Notes: a model not told the origin generated them from the sequence alone. A stretch of 64,000 nt of DNA from Comamonadaceae bacterium (GCA_027488255.1 JAIYBZ010000019.1:1-64000); one strand, 5' to 3'. Shown: positions 47,053 to 56,188, counted from the stretch's first letter. Numbers and translations are program-made.

Positions 47053-48456
47053 ATGACCACCCTGCTGATTCACCGCGCCCGCTGCATCGCCACGCAAGAC
47101 GATGCCCTCACCGAATGGAACGACGCTTCGCTGCTGATCCGCGATGGCCTGATTGAACGCATCATCCCCGCCACTGAAAACACCGATGCCCTGCGCACGC
47201 AGGTGGACGAGGTGATTGACGCCCGCCGCCATGTGGTGGTGCCGGGCCTTGTCAACACGCACCACCACATGTACCAATCACTCACACGGGCGATTCCGGA
47301 GGTGCAAAACGCCGAGTTGTTTTCTTGGTTGCAAGGGCTGTACCCCATCTGGGTCGGCCTGACGCCTGAGATGGTGCGCGTGTCGGGCCAAGTGGCCATG
47401 GCCGAGCTGCTGCTGAGTGGCTGCACCACCAGCTCAGACCACCTGTACATCTACCCCAATGGCGTGCGTTTAGACGACAGCATTGAAGCGGCGCATACGC
47501 TGGGCATGCGCTTCACTGCCACGCGCGGCAGCATGAGTGTGGGCGAGTCGCAAGGCGGCCTGCCGCCCGACAGCGTGGTCGAAAAAGAACCGGCCATTTT
47601 GAAAGAAACCCAGCGCTTGATCGAGACTTGGCACGACACCCGCTTTGGGTCAATGACGCATGTGGCCGTGGCGCCTTGCTCGCCCTTCAGCGTGAGCCAA
47701 GACCTGATGCGCGAGGCCGCCAAACTGGCGCGTGCCCACGGCGTGCGCCTGCACACGCACTTGGCTGAAAACGACCACGACATTGCCTACACGAAAGAAA
47801 AGTTCAACTGCACGCCCGCGCAATATGCCGAAGACCTGGGCTGGGTCGGGCATGACGTGTGGCATGCGCACGGCGTGAAGTTGGACGACGAGGGCACTTA
47901 TTTGTTTGCCCGCACGCGCACCGGCATTGCCCACTGCCCGTGCAGCAACATGCGCTTGGCCAGCGGCATCTTGCCGCTCAGAAAAATGTTGGATGCGGGG
48001 GTGCCGATAGGCTTGGGTGTGGACGGCAGCGCCAGCAACGACGCGGCGCACCTGCTGAACGAAGCCCGCCAAGCCATGCTGTTGGCTCGCGTAGGTCGCG
48101 CCCTGGCGCCCATGGGCTGTGACCATGGCCCCGCCGAGATGACGCCCCGCGACGCCTTGCGTCTGGCCACCCGGGGCGGCGCCGAAGTGCTGGGGCGTGC
48201 GCATGAGCTGGGACAAATCAAAGCCGGTTATTGCGCTGACATTGCACTGTTTCGCACCGACACGCTGAGCATGGCGGGGGGCGCCGTGCACGACCCCGTA
48301 GGGGCGCTCTTGCTGTGCGCCAGCGACAACGCCGACTACACCATCGTCAATGGGCGTGTGGTCGTGCGCCAAGGCGAGATCACCACAGTGGACATGGGGC
48401 CGCTGATCGAGCGGCACAACCAATTGGCCATGCAACTGGCCTTGAGTGCCCGCTAA
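47053..48456 (+). CDS. 8-oxoguanine deaminase-like amidohydrolase
   Basis: 467 aa from the ATG at 47053 (GAGGA site). Metal ligands in PGLVNTHHHMYQSLTRA, HTHLAEN, and the Asp in LGVDGSASND. Sequence and length match the bacterial 8-oxoguanine deaminase/AtzB-TrzA group (cytosolic, Zn or Fe). The expected reaction is 8-oxoguanine to urate plus ammonia, which feeds directly into the urate oxidase gene that converges on it. Other aminohydrolase substrates cannot be excluded. Confidence 0.88.
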   Translation: MTTLLIHRARCIATQDDALTEWNDASLLIRDGLIERIIPATENTDALRTQVDEVIDARRHVVVPGLVNTHHHMYQSLTRAIPEVQNAELFSWLQGLYPIWVGLTPEMVRVSGQVAMAELLLSGCTTSSDHLYIYPNGVRLDDSIEAAHTLGMRFTATRGSMSVGESQGGLPPDSVVEKEPAILKETQRLIETWHDTRFGSMTHVAVAPCSPFSVSQDLMREAAKLARAHGVRLHTHLAENDHDIAYTKEKFNCTPAQYAEDLGWVGHDVWHAHGVKLDDEGTYLFARTRTGIAHCPCSNMRLASGILPLRKMLDAGVPIGLGVDGSASNDAAHLLNEARQAMLLARVGRALAPMGCDHGPAEMTPRDALRLATRGGAEVLGRAHELGQIKAGYCADIALFRTDTLSMAGGAVHDPVGALLLCASDNADYTIVNGRVVVRQGEITTVDMGPLIERHNQLAMQLALSAR

Positions 48457-48462
48457 AACTTG

Positions 48463-48497
48463 GCGTTCAAGCCCGCGATAAATGACGGGCTGAACGC
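48463..48497. terminator. Hairpin between the deaminase gene and puuD
   Basis: GCGTTCAAGCCCG/CGGGCTGAACGC (one bulge). A second stem, GCGGGA/TCCCGC (48498-48512), abuts the puuD stop. The pair probably separates the two converging transcripts. Confidence 0.6.
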
Positions 48498-48512
48498 GCG
48501 GGATTTTCCCGC

Positions 48513-49724
48513 TCAGTCGAGCTTGGCGCCCGCCTGAAACCAACGTCCGATCAGGGCGCGGTCGTCTTCGGTGAGACCGGTCGCGTTGCCCATGGGCATT
48601 TGCTTGGTCACGACCACTTGTTGGTACATGTTTTGCGCGTTTTGCTTGATGAGCTCAGGGCTGTCCAAGCGCACGTTTTTCATTTGAACCTGCGCCCCAT
48701 GGCATGCCAAACAGTGTTGACCCACAAGGCTTTGCACTTGGGCAAAGCTCACGGGCATGGCCGGTACGGCAGCGGGCTTGGACGGCGCTGGGCGCAAAGC
48801 CACGATCACCCCAACAATCAAGACCACACCCACAGCAGCAAAAGGCCAAGGGTTGGCGGCGCGACCCAAGTGGTAACCATGGCGCTGCACAAAAAACTGG
48901 CGAATCAAGGCCCCGGCCAACATCATCACAAACAGCAACACCCAGCGGTGTTCGTGCGTGTACAAAAAGCTGTAGTGGTTGCTCAGCATCGCGAAGATGA
49001 CGGGCAATGTGAAATACGTGTTGTGCACGCTGCGCTGTTTGCCGCGTTTGCCGTGAATGGCCAAGGCGTTGGCGTCATAAGTCTCGCCGCTGGTCATGGC
49101 CGCCACCACTTTGCGTTGGCCCGGGATGATCCAGAAAAACACGTTGGCGCTCATGGCCGTGGCAATCATGGCCCCGACCAACAAGAAAGCGGCCCGGCCT
49201 GCAAACAACTCGTTGGCCAACCACGAAGAAAAGGCCACCACCACGATCATCAAGCCAGCGACGATCAGCTCGCCGTTTTGGCGAAAACCAAACAAGCGGC
49301 AAATGATGTCGTAGACAAACCAGAACGCCACCAAAAAAGCCACGGCAGCGCTGCCGGCCATGACCGGCGACCAATCCATCAGCGATTTGTCAATCAGGAA
49401 GGTGCCGGCGTTGTACAGATAGAGCACCGTGAACAAAGCAAAGCCGCTCAGCCAGGTGGAATAGCTTTCCCAATAAAACCAATGCAGTTTGGTGTGGATG
49501 ACTTTGGGCGCCACCATGTATTTTTGGGGGTTGTAAAAACCGCCGCCGTGCACCGCCCACATCGCGCCGCCCACGCCTTTTTCGAGGAGGTCGGGCGAAT
49601 TGGGTTTTTGCAGGTTGTTGTCGAGAAAAACAAAATAGAACGAGGACCCAATCCAAGCGATGGCGGTGATCACATGCACCCATCGCAACAACAGATTGGC
49701 CCATTCCAGCAGATACGTTTCCAT
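48513..49724 (-). CDS. puuD: Membrane urate oxidase with C-terminal cytochrome c (PuuD type)
   Basis: 403 aa from the ATG at 49724 (METYLLEW). About eight N-terminal membrane segments with ITAIAWIGSSFYFVFLDN at the start, then a C-terminal cytochrome-c domain with heme motif CLACH and a distal Met region (MPMGNATGL). This is the described PuuD-type urate hydroxylase, which oxidises urate to 5-hydroxyisourate and sends electrons to the respiratory chain instead of O2. It fits with uraH, uraD and puuE nearby, since no soluble uricase is encoded. A TGTATACA operator candidate lies 105 bp upstream. Confidence 0.93.
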   Translation of the reverse strand: METYLLEWANLLLRWVHVITAIAWIGSSFYFVFLDNNLQKPNSPDLLEKGVGGAMWAVHGGGFYNPQKYMVAPKVIHTKLHWFYWESYSTWLSGFALFTVLYLYNAGTFLIDKSLMDWSPVMAGSAAVAFLVAFWFVYDIICRLFGFRQNGELIVAGLMIVVVAFSSWLANELFAGRAAFLLVGAMIATAMSANVFFWIIPGQRKVVAAMTSGETYDANALAIHGKRGKQRSVHNTYFTLPVIFAMLSNHYSFLYTHEHRWVLLFVMMLAGALIRQFFVQRHGYHLGRAANPWPFAAVGVVLIVGVIVALRPAPSKPAAVPAMPVSFAQVQSLVGQHCLACHGAQVQMKNVRLDSPELIKQNAQNMYQQVVVTKQMPMGNATGLTEDDRALIGRWFQAGAKLD

Positions 49725-49828
49725 GACGGATTCTCCAACCAGCTCACCACCGCGGGCCCTGTGAGCGGTCATTCGGTCGCGAACATGAGCCCGGAGGTTC
49801 TTGCGCCGCTGCGACCAGTGCACCGAAG

Positions 49829-49836
49829 TGTATACA
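49829..49836. promoter_or_regulatory. TGTATACA palindrome, candidate GntR operator 1
   Basis: Upstream of puuD, between it and xdhC. It shares the extended CGAAGTGTATACA with the site at 56104. Confidence 0.65.
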
Positions 49837-49898
49837 GTTTAAGCGCCGGATTCCAGATCGGCGGCCAGCGCACGGCTAGGGAAAACCAGAATCAGGCT

Positions 49899-50696
49899 TT
49901 AAAGTGTTTGCAAGAGTTGTGCCGCCACCGCCACCGCAATCACTTCAGGCTCTTTGCCGGTGATGCCGGGCACGCCAATCGGGCAGGTGATGCGCGCGAT
50001 TTCGGCGGCTGTAAATCCCCGCTCCTCAAGGCGGTGTCGGAAGGTGGCCCATTTGGTGTGGCTGCCGATCAGGCCGACAAAAGGCAAATCGTCTTTTTCG
50101 CGCAAGCGCTGCAAACAGGCCACCACGATGTCCAGGTCCTCTGCGTGGCTGAAGCTCATGATCAAGACCCGAGTGCCCGGTGCCAAATCGGCCACCGCGG
50201 CATGCACCGGATTGGAGTGCTCGCAGACCACGTCATCGTCGATGTCGTTGGGGAAAATTTCATCCCGGCTGTCGATCCACAGCACCGCAAATGGCAATGG
50301 CGACAAAGTGTTGACCAAGGCCTTGCCGACATGCCCGCCGCCAAACAAAGCCAAGGGCGTGCGCTGGGGTTTCAACAGGTCACGCAAACGGGGCTCATCG
50401 GCGGCTTGCACGCGTTCAAAGCCCAAGGCCACAGCACCGCCGCAGCACTGGCCCAAGCTGGGGCCCAGCACTTGGCGCAACTGGGTTTGCTGGGTTTGCC
50501 CCTGCAACAACTGCCGCGCATGGGCCAAGGCCTGAAACTCCAAATGCCCACCGCCAATGGTGCCGTGTTCGCCTTGCGCAAACACCAGCATGCGGGTGCC
50601 AGCGGCACGCGGCACCGAGCCTTGTGTGGACAACACGGTCACCACCACCGCCTCATCGGTGCGAAGCCTCAGAAAGGCGCGATCCATCCAGTTCAA
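49899..50696 (-). CDS. xdhC: Xanthine dehydrogenase accessory protein XdhC
   Basis: 265 aa. N-terminal XdhC/CoxI domain (VVVTVLSTQGSVPRAAGTRM) and C-terminal Rossmann domain (LALFGGGHVGKALVNTL). It binds the molybdenum cofactor and inserts its sulfurated form into XdhB. It is the only xdhC in the window, although there are two xdhAB pairs, so it may serve both. Confidence 0.95.
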   Translation of the reverse strand: MNWMDRAFLRLRTDEAVVVTVLSTQGSVPRAAGTRMLVFAQGEHGTIGGGHLEFQALAHARQLLQGQTQQTQLRQVLGPSLGQCCGGAVALGFERVQAADEPRLRDLLKPQRTPLALFGGGHVGKALVNTLSPLPFAVLWIDSRDEIFPNDIDDDVVCEHSNPVHAAVADLAPGTRVLIMSFSHAEDLDIVVACLQRLREKDDLPFVGLIGSHTKWATFRHRLEERGFTAAEIARITCPIGVPGITGKEPEVIAVAVAAQLLQTL

Positions 50697-50802
50697 TCTC
50701 GTTGTCCGATCAATAAAGGGGTCTCAAAGGTGATTGCCAGTCAGACCGCGTCAATGCCAAAATTATCGCCAGCACAGAGTATGCCAAGGACAAGGACTGA
50801 GC

Positions 50803-51345
50803 ATGAAGCCCACCCTGCGACAGACACCGAATGCCAATGTGAACACCCCGCTCTGGTGGGGTGCATTTGGTTTGGCGCTGCTGATCTTGAGCGGCTGTTC
50901 CACACCGCCACCTCCCCCCGCACCCGCGCCGCCGCCCCCCGTGGCCCCCGCGCCCCCGCCCGTGGTCAAAGTGCCCGAACCCGAGCCGCCGCACACCGGC
51001 CCCATTTCATTGGCGCGGACCAGCAAAGAGTACCGAAAAGACGCGGCGGCGCATTTGTATGGCCACCAATCCCATCGCATTTACAAAGGGCGCATGCCGC
51101 CCATGCTGGAAGCCGTGGGGGTTTTGAATGTCGACATCGACCACAAAGGCCAAGTGAAAGGCATCGAGTGGATGCGTGCGCCCAAACACGTGCCGATGGT
51201 GATGGCGGAAATTGAGCGCATGGTGCGTTCAGCGGCGCCCTACCCGGCCCCCAAACACCTGCGCCAAGTCACCTACACCGAGACTTGGCTGTGGCACAAA
51301 AGTGGCCGCTTTCAACTGGACACCCTGACCGAGGGGCAAGACTGA
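50803..51345 (+). CDS. Proline-rich lipoprotein with TonB-like C-terminal domain
   Basis: 180 aa from the ATG at 50803. The lipobox LILSGC gives a lipidated Cys at about residue 32. A run of Pro/Ala/Val (about residues 34-60) then resembles the periplasm-spanning stretch of TonB. The C-terminal domain (AVGVLNVDIDHKGQVKGIEWMRAP; TYTETWLWHKSGRFQLDTL) resembles TonB or energy-transducer ends. A lipid anchor in place of a TonB membrane helix is unusual. The function is unknown. It is divergent from xdhC. Confidence 0.78.
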   Translation: MKPTLRQTPNANVNTPLWWGAFGLALLILSGCSTPPPPPAPAPPPPVAPAPPPVVKVPEPEPPHTGPISLARTSKEYRKDAAAHLYGHQSHRIYKGRMPPMLEAVGVLNVDIDHKGQVKGIEWMRAPKHVPMVMAEIERMVRSAAPYPAPKHLRQVTYTETWLWHKSGRFQLDTLTEGQD

Positions 51346-51443
51346 GGCTTGCAATAGCTAGGGTCTGAATGAGGGACGGCCTGCACAAGGGCCGGCCTGC
51401 GCAGGGAACGGGCTCCAGCAAGCGGCCCGTTGGCTCAGCGCTC

Positions 51444-51626
51444 TCAATCGGCCGAACGGACTGCCTCAGAGGCTGCTGAAGGCGGCACGGGCGCAGGCGC
51501 TTGCGCATCGGTGTGCTCAGGAAAGCACATTTTTTCGCCGTCCCAGCGCTGGCCACACCAGCAAAATCCTTCGTCGTTGATGATGCAAGTGCCGGTGCCA
51601 CAGCACCTGGTGTCTTCTGACATGGA
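51444..51626 (-). CDS. Small Cys-rich protein of unknown function
   Basis: 60 aa from the ATG at 51626, behind AGGAG. Six Cys within the first 35 residues (RCCGTGTC, FCWCGQ, KMCFPE) followed by an Ala/Pro tail, which suggests a metal-binding knuckle. It lies 73 bp upstream... of nothing on its own strand and just past the xdhB stop at 51699, so it may be the last gene of the xdhAB-2 unit. No characterised relative comes to mind. Confidence 0.7.
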   Translation of the reverse strand, partial: SMSEDTRCCGTGTCIINDEGFCWCGQRWDGEKMCFPEHTDAQAPAPVPPSAASEAVRSAD

Positions 51627-51698
51627 CCGCTCCTGAAATCCGTTGGGATGAAAAGCCGCAGGATGCCTGAATGACCCCCAGGCTTCCCGCAACTTCTG

Positions 51699-54059
51699 TC
51701 AAAGACCTGCTGTGGCCTTGGCTTTTTCGCAAGCCATCAAGATGCGCTCGGGGGTCGCTGGTGCGTCCAAATAGACCACCGCCTTGTGCTGGGCACTGGC
51801 GGCCACCGCATCGCGCAAAGCAAAGAAAGCCGACAAGCCCAACATCAAGGGCGGCTCACCGGTGGCCTTGCTGTTGAAGGGGGTGGGCTTCAAGTTGGCG
51901 TTGTCAAACAAAGTCACCTTGAAGTGCTCTGGAATATCCCCCGCCACCGGAATCTTGTAGGTGCTGGGACCGTGCGTGAGCAACTTGCCCTTCTTGTCCC
52001 AAATGCACTCTTCCATGGTCAGCCACCCCATGCCTTGCACATAGGCGCCTTCGATCTGGCCCTTGTCGATGGCGGGGTTGATGCTGCGGCCCACGTCGTG
52101 CACGATGTCCACGGCCTTCAGCCACCACTCGCCCGTGCGGGTGTCGATCTCGACCTCGCTCACAGCCGCGCCGTAGCAGTAGTAATAGAAAGCACGGCCA
52201 TTCAGGGTGGTGAAGTCGTATTTGATTTCAGGCGTCATGTAAAAGCCCGTCACCGACAAGCCCACGCGGTCCAGCCACGCTTGCTTGGTCACATCGGCCC
52301 ACTTCACGGCCTTGCCACCCCCTTGCACTTCGTTGTTGGCAAAGGTCACTTCGTTTTCAGCGCAAGCCAACATGCGGGCCGCCACGGGCTTTAAGCGATC
52401 ACGCATTTGAGCGGTCGCGTTCATGATGGCCGCACCGTTGATGTCGGCACCACTCGAGGCGGAGGTGGCCGAGGCGTTGGGCACTTTTTGCGAATCGGTC
52501 GCCGTTACCCGCACATGGTCCACGCTGATGCCCAAGCCATCGGCACAGACCTGCGCCATCTTGGTGTTGAGGCCTTGGCCCATTTCGGTACCGCCGTGGT
52601 TGCAGCTGACCGAGCCGTCCATGTACACCACCAACAAGGCACCGCCTTGGTTCAAGTGGGTGGCGGTGAAGCTGATGCCGAACTTCAAGGGCACCAAGGC
52701 CAAACCGCGCTTGCGGGTTTTGCTCTTGGCGTTGAAAGCGTGCACCGCAGCACGGCGCTCGGCGTATTGGGATTCACGCTCCACCTGGTCGATCACTTTG
52801 TCGCCCACCCAGTCTTCGATCAACTGGTTGTATTGGGTCGTCATGGTGTCGGGCGTGCCACTGATGGCCGGGTCTTTGTAGAGGTTGAGCTTGCGCACTT
52901 CCAAAGGGTCTTTGCCCAAGGTCATGGCGATTTCGTCCATCACGGTCTCGATGCCAAACATGCCTTGCGGGCCGCCAAAACCACGGAATGCGGTGGCGCT
53001 TTGGGTGTTGGTTTTGCAGCGGTGGCTGACCAACTTGAGCGCGGGGATGTGGTACGTGTTGTCGATGTGCAAGCAGGCGCGGTCGTTCACCGGGCCCGAG
53101 TAGTCGGTGCTGTAACCGCAACGAGACATGAGCGTGATGTCGGCGCCCAACACGTGGCCGTTGTCGTCAAAACCCACCTCGTAGTCGATGCGGAAATCGT
53201 GGCGCTTGCCGGTCACCGTCATGTCGTCGTCGCGGTTCACGCGCAGCTTGACGGGCTTGCCCAACTTGTGGGCGGCCAAAGCGGCGCTTTGGCTGAAGAT
53301 GCTGGCATTGCCTTCTTTGCCACCAAAGCCACCGCCCATGCGGCGGCAAATCACTTCCACATCGTTGGTGTGCAGGTTCAGGGCGTGTGCGGCCTCGCGT
53401 TGGTTGCCATCGGGGTGTTGGGTGGACACATACAGCGTGAGCTGCCCGTCTTCTTTGGGCACGGCATAAGTGATCTGGCCTTCCAGATAAAACTGCTCTT
53501 GTTGCCCGGTGCGGGTGGTGCCCTTGATTTTGTGCGGCGCCTTGGCCATGGCGGCGGCTGCATCGCCGCGTGTGATGCCTTTGGGCGGCATGATGAAGCT
53601 GTTGGCAGCCATCGCTTCTTCGATGGTCAAGATGGGCGGCAACTCTTTCACCAAGACTTTGGCTTTTTTAGCGACTTCGCGCGCATACAGCATGTCGCGC
53701 GCCACCACCACGGCCACAGCTTGGCCGACAAACTCGACCTTGCCTGCGGCCAAAAAAGGATCGTCGTGCACGATGGGGCCGCAGTTGTTTTCGCCCGGAA
53801 TGTCTTTCGCGGTGAACACCGCCACCACGCCGTGCTCTTTCAAAATGGCGGCGCGGTCGATGCCATCGCCAATCAACTCACCATGCGCCACGGGCGACAA
53901 AATCAATGCGGCATACAAGGTGCCCGCGTGCTCGGGGATGTCGTCGATGTAAGTGGCCGTGCCCGTCACATGCAGGTGCGCGGACTCGTGGATGACGTCG
54001 GTGCCTTGCTGCACGCCCGAGGTGGGCAGCAGGTTTTTGAGTGGGGTCGGAGCGTTCAT
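51699..54059 (-). CDS. xdhB: Xanthine dehydrogenase molybdopterin-binding subunit, copy 2
   Basis: 786 aa. The same architecture as copy 1: RRMGGGFGGKE, AFRGFGGPQG, and the catalytic Glu in KATGEPPLML. It starts directly after the xdhA stop (TGAATG), so the two are coupled. With copy 2 of XdhA it forms a second xanthine dehydrogenase, this one placed among the urate and ureide genes. It clearly diverges from copy 1, so it is not a recent duplication. Confidence 0.96.
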   Translation of the reverse strand: MNAPTPLKNLLPTSGVQQGTDVIHESAHLHVTGTATYIDDIPEHAGTLYAALILSPVAHGELIGDGIDRAAILKEHGVVAVFTAKDIPGENNCGPIVHDDPFLAAGKVEFVGQAVAVVVARDMLYAREVAKKAKVLVKELPPILTIEEAMAANSFIMPPKGITRGDAAAAMAKAPHKIKGTTRTGQQEQFYLEGQITYAVPKEDGQLTLYVSTQHPDGNQREAAHALNLHTNDVEVICRRMGGGFGGKEGNASIFSQSAALAAHKLGKPVKLRVNRDDDMTVTGKRHDFRIDYEVGFDDNGHVLGADITLMSRCGYSTDYSGPVNDRACLHIDNTYHIPALKLVSHRCKTNTQSATAFRGFGGPQGMFGIETVMDEIAMTLGKDPLEVRKLNLYKDPAISGTPDTMTTQYNQLIEDWVGDKVIDQVERESQYAERRAAVHAFNAKSKTRKRGLALVPLKFGISFTATHLNQGGALLVVYMDGSVSCNHGGTEMGQGLNTKMAQVCADGLGISVDHVRVTATDSQKVPNASATSASSGADINGAAIMNATAQMRDRLKPVAARMLACAENEVTFANNEVQGGGKAVKWADVTKQAWLDRVGLSVTGFYMTPEIKYDFTTLNGRAFYYYCYGAAVSEVEIDTRTGEWWLKAVDIVHDVGRSINPAIDKGQIEGAYVQGMGWLTMEECIWDKKGKLLTHGPSTYKIPVAGDIPEHFKVTLFDNANLKPTPFNSKATGEPPLMLGLSAFFALRDAVAASAQHKAVVYLDAPATPERILMACEKAKATAGL

Positions 54060-55535
54060 TCAAGCCACCTCTTTCGTTTGTTCTTCGATGAATTCCAAAA
54101 CCAAATTGCGGGCCACCAAGGCGCGGTAAGCCCATGTGGCGCGCAAACCATCGCGCGCCGTGAAACTGGCGGCAATGACGGCGTCCAGCTCGGCGGCTTG
54201 CACATCGGCAGGGGCCTTGCCTTCCAACACGGCTTCGAGTTGGGGCGCACGGGCGGGGAAGGGGCTGAGGCCGTTGTAAGCCAACTTCACGCCCTTCAAC
54301 TTGCCCGCCTCAAGGCGGTAGCTGATGGCGGCGCAAGTGGCCGAGATGTCTTGTTCAAAACGCTTGCTCACCTTGTGCGCGCGGAACACTTGGCCGGCCA
54401 CCGGTTTGCGCAATTCCACCGCCTCGATGAACTCGCCCGATGCCAAGACGTTTTTCTTCATGCCGGTGTAAAAGTTTTCCAGCAAAACATGGCGTGTCTT
54501 GTCACCCCGGCGCAGCACCAAGCTGGCGCCCAGCGCCAGCAAGCAGGGCATCGAGTCGCCAATCGGCGAGCCGTTGGCAATGTTGCCCGCCAGTGTCGCG
54601 GTCGAACGGATGGGCGGTGAGCCAAAGCGGCGCAAGACCTCGGCAAAGTCGGGATAGGCTTGGGCCATCAACGCTTCTACTTGTGTCAGCGAGACTGCGG
54701 CCCCGATGCGCCAGAGCGATTCGGTCTCGGTCACTTGGCGCAATTCTTTGACGTTGCCCAAATACATGATGTGCTCGGGGCGCGCGAACTGCTTGTTCAC
54801 TTGCAAACCAATTTCGGTGCTGCCCGCCAACAAGGTGGTGGTCGGGTGTTTGACCAAATAATCGGCCACCTCGGTCAGCGTGGCGGGCGAGACAAACTCA
54901 TTGCCCTTCTTGGTGCGCACCACCGGTTGCACGATGATGTCGCCGTCCAAGCTGAGGGTCGGCACGCTGGCCCGCTGAATTTGCTTGAGCAGTGGCACAT
55001 CGGCGCTGTCGTTCAGCTTGAGGGCTTCGGGTTTGGCACAGGCTTGGGTGGCCGATTCGATGATTGGCTTGTAGCCTGTGCATCGGCACAAATTGCCACT
55101 CAAGGCATCGGTGATTTGTTGGCGATTGGGGGTGGGCAACACTTGCACCAAATTGACCAAGCTCATCACGATGCCGGGGGTGCAAAAGCCGCACTGCGAG
55201 CCGTGGCACTTGACCATTTCGGCCTGCACGGGGTGCAAAGTGCCATCGGCGTTTTTGAGGCTTTCGACAGTTTTGACCGATTTGCCGTCCAGTGAAGGCA
55301 GCAATTGGATGCAGGCGTTGGTGGCCACATAGTCCACCCCGGTGCCGGCCGCGTTCAACTCGCCGACCATCACCACGCACGCGCCGCAATCGCCTTCGGC
55401 ACAACCCTCCTTGGTGCCGGTGCGGTGCATTTGCTCGCGCAAATAATCCAGAACTGTGGTGGTGCGGCGCTTGCCTTGGGCTTCGACGATTTGGCCGTCA
55501 AGCACAAAACGAACGGTGTTGGTGACTTGGGTCAT
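54060..55535 (-). CDS. xdhA: Xanthine dehydrogenase small subunit (Fe-S/FAD), copy 2
   Basis: 491 aa from the ATG at 55535 (MTQVTNTVRFVLDG). Fe-S ligands KEGCAEGDCGAC, CHGSQCGFCTPG and NLCRCTGYKP. FAD-binding segment LLAGSTEIGL and TLAGNIANGSPIGDS. Leftward operon xdhA-xdhB, possibly extended to the 60-aa Cys-rich gene. No TGTATACA site is seen upstream, so this pair may be controlled separately from puuD and uraH. Confidence 0.96.
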   Translation of the reverse strand: MTQVTNTVRFVLDGQIVEAQGKRRTTTVLDYLREQMHRTGTKEGCAEGDCGACVVMVGELNAAGTGVDYVATNACIQLLPSLDGKSVKTVESLKNADGTLHPVQAEMVKCHGSQCGFCTPGIVMSLVNLVQVLPTPNRQQITDALSGNLCRCTGYKPIIESATQACAKPEALKLNDSADVPLLKQIQRASVPTLSLDGDIIVQPVVRTKKGNEFVSPATLTEVADYLVKHPTTTLLAGSTEIGLQVNKQFARPEHIMYLGNVKELRQVTETESLWRIGAAVSLTQVEALMAQAYPDFAEVLRRFGSPPIRSTATLAGNIANGSPIGDSMPCLLALGASLVLRRGDKTRHVLLENFYTGMKKNVLASGEFIEAVELRKPVAGQVFRAHKVSKRFEQDISATCAAISYRLEAGKLKGVKLAYNGLSPFPARAPQLEAVLEGKAPADVQAAELDAVIAASFTARDGLRATWAYRALVARNLVLEFIEEQTKEVA

Positions 55536-55622
55536 GGTGCGGGGGGGGAATTGGAGGATCGGGAGGACCCCCAATTTTAAGACCCCACAGCGCTTTGAGG
55601 GCCCCCTGACCGGCCCGCGATT

Positions 55623-55653
55623 AAAAAAACCGCCCGGCTCTCAAGAGCCGCGG
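55623..55653 (-). terminator. Rho-independent terminator overlapping the uraH 3' end
   Basis: CCGCGGCTCT/AGAGCCGGGCGG stem containing the uraH stop codon, followed by T7 leftward. Confidence 0.75.
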
Positions 55654-55994
55654 TAGGTGGAATAGCTCCACGGGCTGGCCAACAGGGGCACGTGGTAGTG
55701 CTGGTCTTCATGGGCCACGCCAAAGTCGAGGCTGACTTGGTTCAAAAACGGCGGATCTGGCAACTCCACGCCCTTGGCCTTGAAGTAGTCACTCACATTA
55801 AAGACCAAACGGTAGGTCCCTTTGCGCAGACTGGCATGGTCATACAGCAGGCCATCGGGGTTGCGGCCATCGCTGTTCAAAGTGAAACTTTTGACCAATG
55901 TGGCCCGCTCACCTTGTGTGGTGTAGAGGCTGACCTGCATGCCGGCCGCCGGGCAACCGTGCATTGTGTCCAGAACGTGTGTGCTCAATCCCAT
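55641..55994 (-). CDS. uraH: 5-Hydroxyisourate hydrolase
   Basis: 117 aa transthyretin-like protein. The N-terminal STHVLDTMHGCPAAG and the C-terminal YRGS signature, which distinguishes the enzyme from transthyretin, are both present. It hydrolyses 5-hydroxyisourate, the PuuD product, to OHCU. No signal peptide, so it is cytoplasmic. It is divergent from the GntR gene, and the TGTATACA palindrome lies between them. Confidence 0.96.
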   Translation of the reverse strand: MGLSTHVLDTMHGCPAAGMQVSLYTTQGERATLVKSFTLNSDGRNPDGLLYDHASLRKGTYRLVFNVSDYFKAKGVELPDPPFLNQVSLDFGVAHEDQHYHVPLLASPWSYSTYRGS

Positions 55995-56103
55995 GGTGTG
56001 CTCGCTTCTCGTTGCAGATTCGTGCCAATTTAATTTGTGCCTGTTGTTGAATAAGGGAGCTTGTCCAAGGACTTTGGCACCTCATCCAGGCGGTCGACCG
56101 AAG

Positions 56104-56111
56104 TGTATACA
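56104..56111. promoter_or_regulatory. TGTATACA palindrome, candidate GntR operator 2
   Basis: In the 194-bp divergent region between uraH and the GntR/ureide operon, 110 bp from uraH and 78 bp from the GntR start. It is well placed to control both directions and the regulator itself. Confidence 0.7.
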
Positions 56112-56188
56112 ATTTTGCATTTAGTGGCTATGATTTCTGAAACAGAACCCCCCACACCCGGGGTCACCCCTCTAGGGACGCGAGAGAC

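Noticed and set aside
48600..51215. An 871-codon open frame on the plus strand
   Set aside because: It runs antisense across puuD and xdhC, which have clear domains on the other strand. Composition is His/Gln/Arg-rich, typical of a high-GC shadow frame.
52407..54620. A 737-codon open frame on the plus strand
   Set aside because: Antisense to xdhB copy 2, with no family features. The minus-strand reading has every XDH motif.
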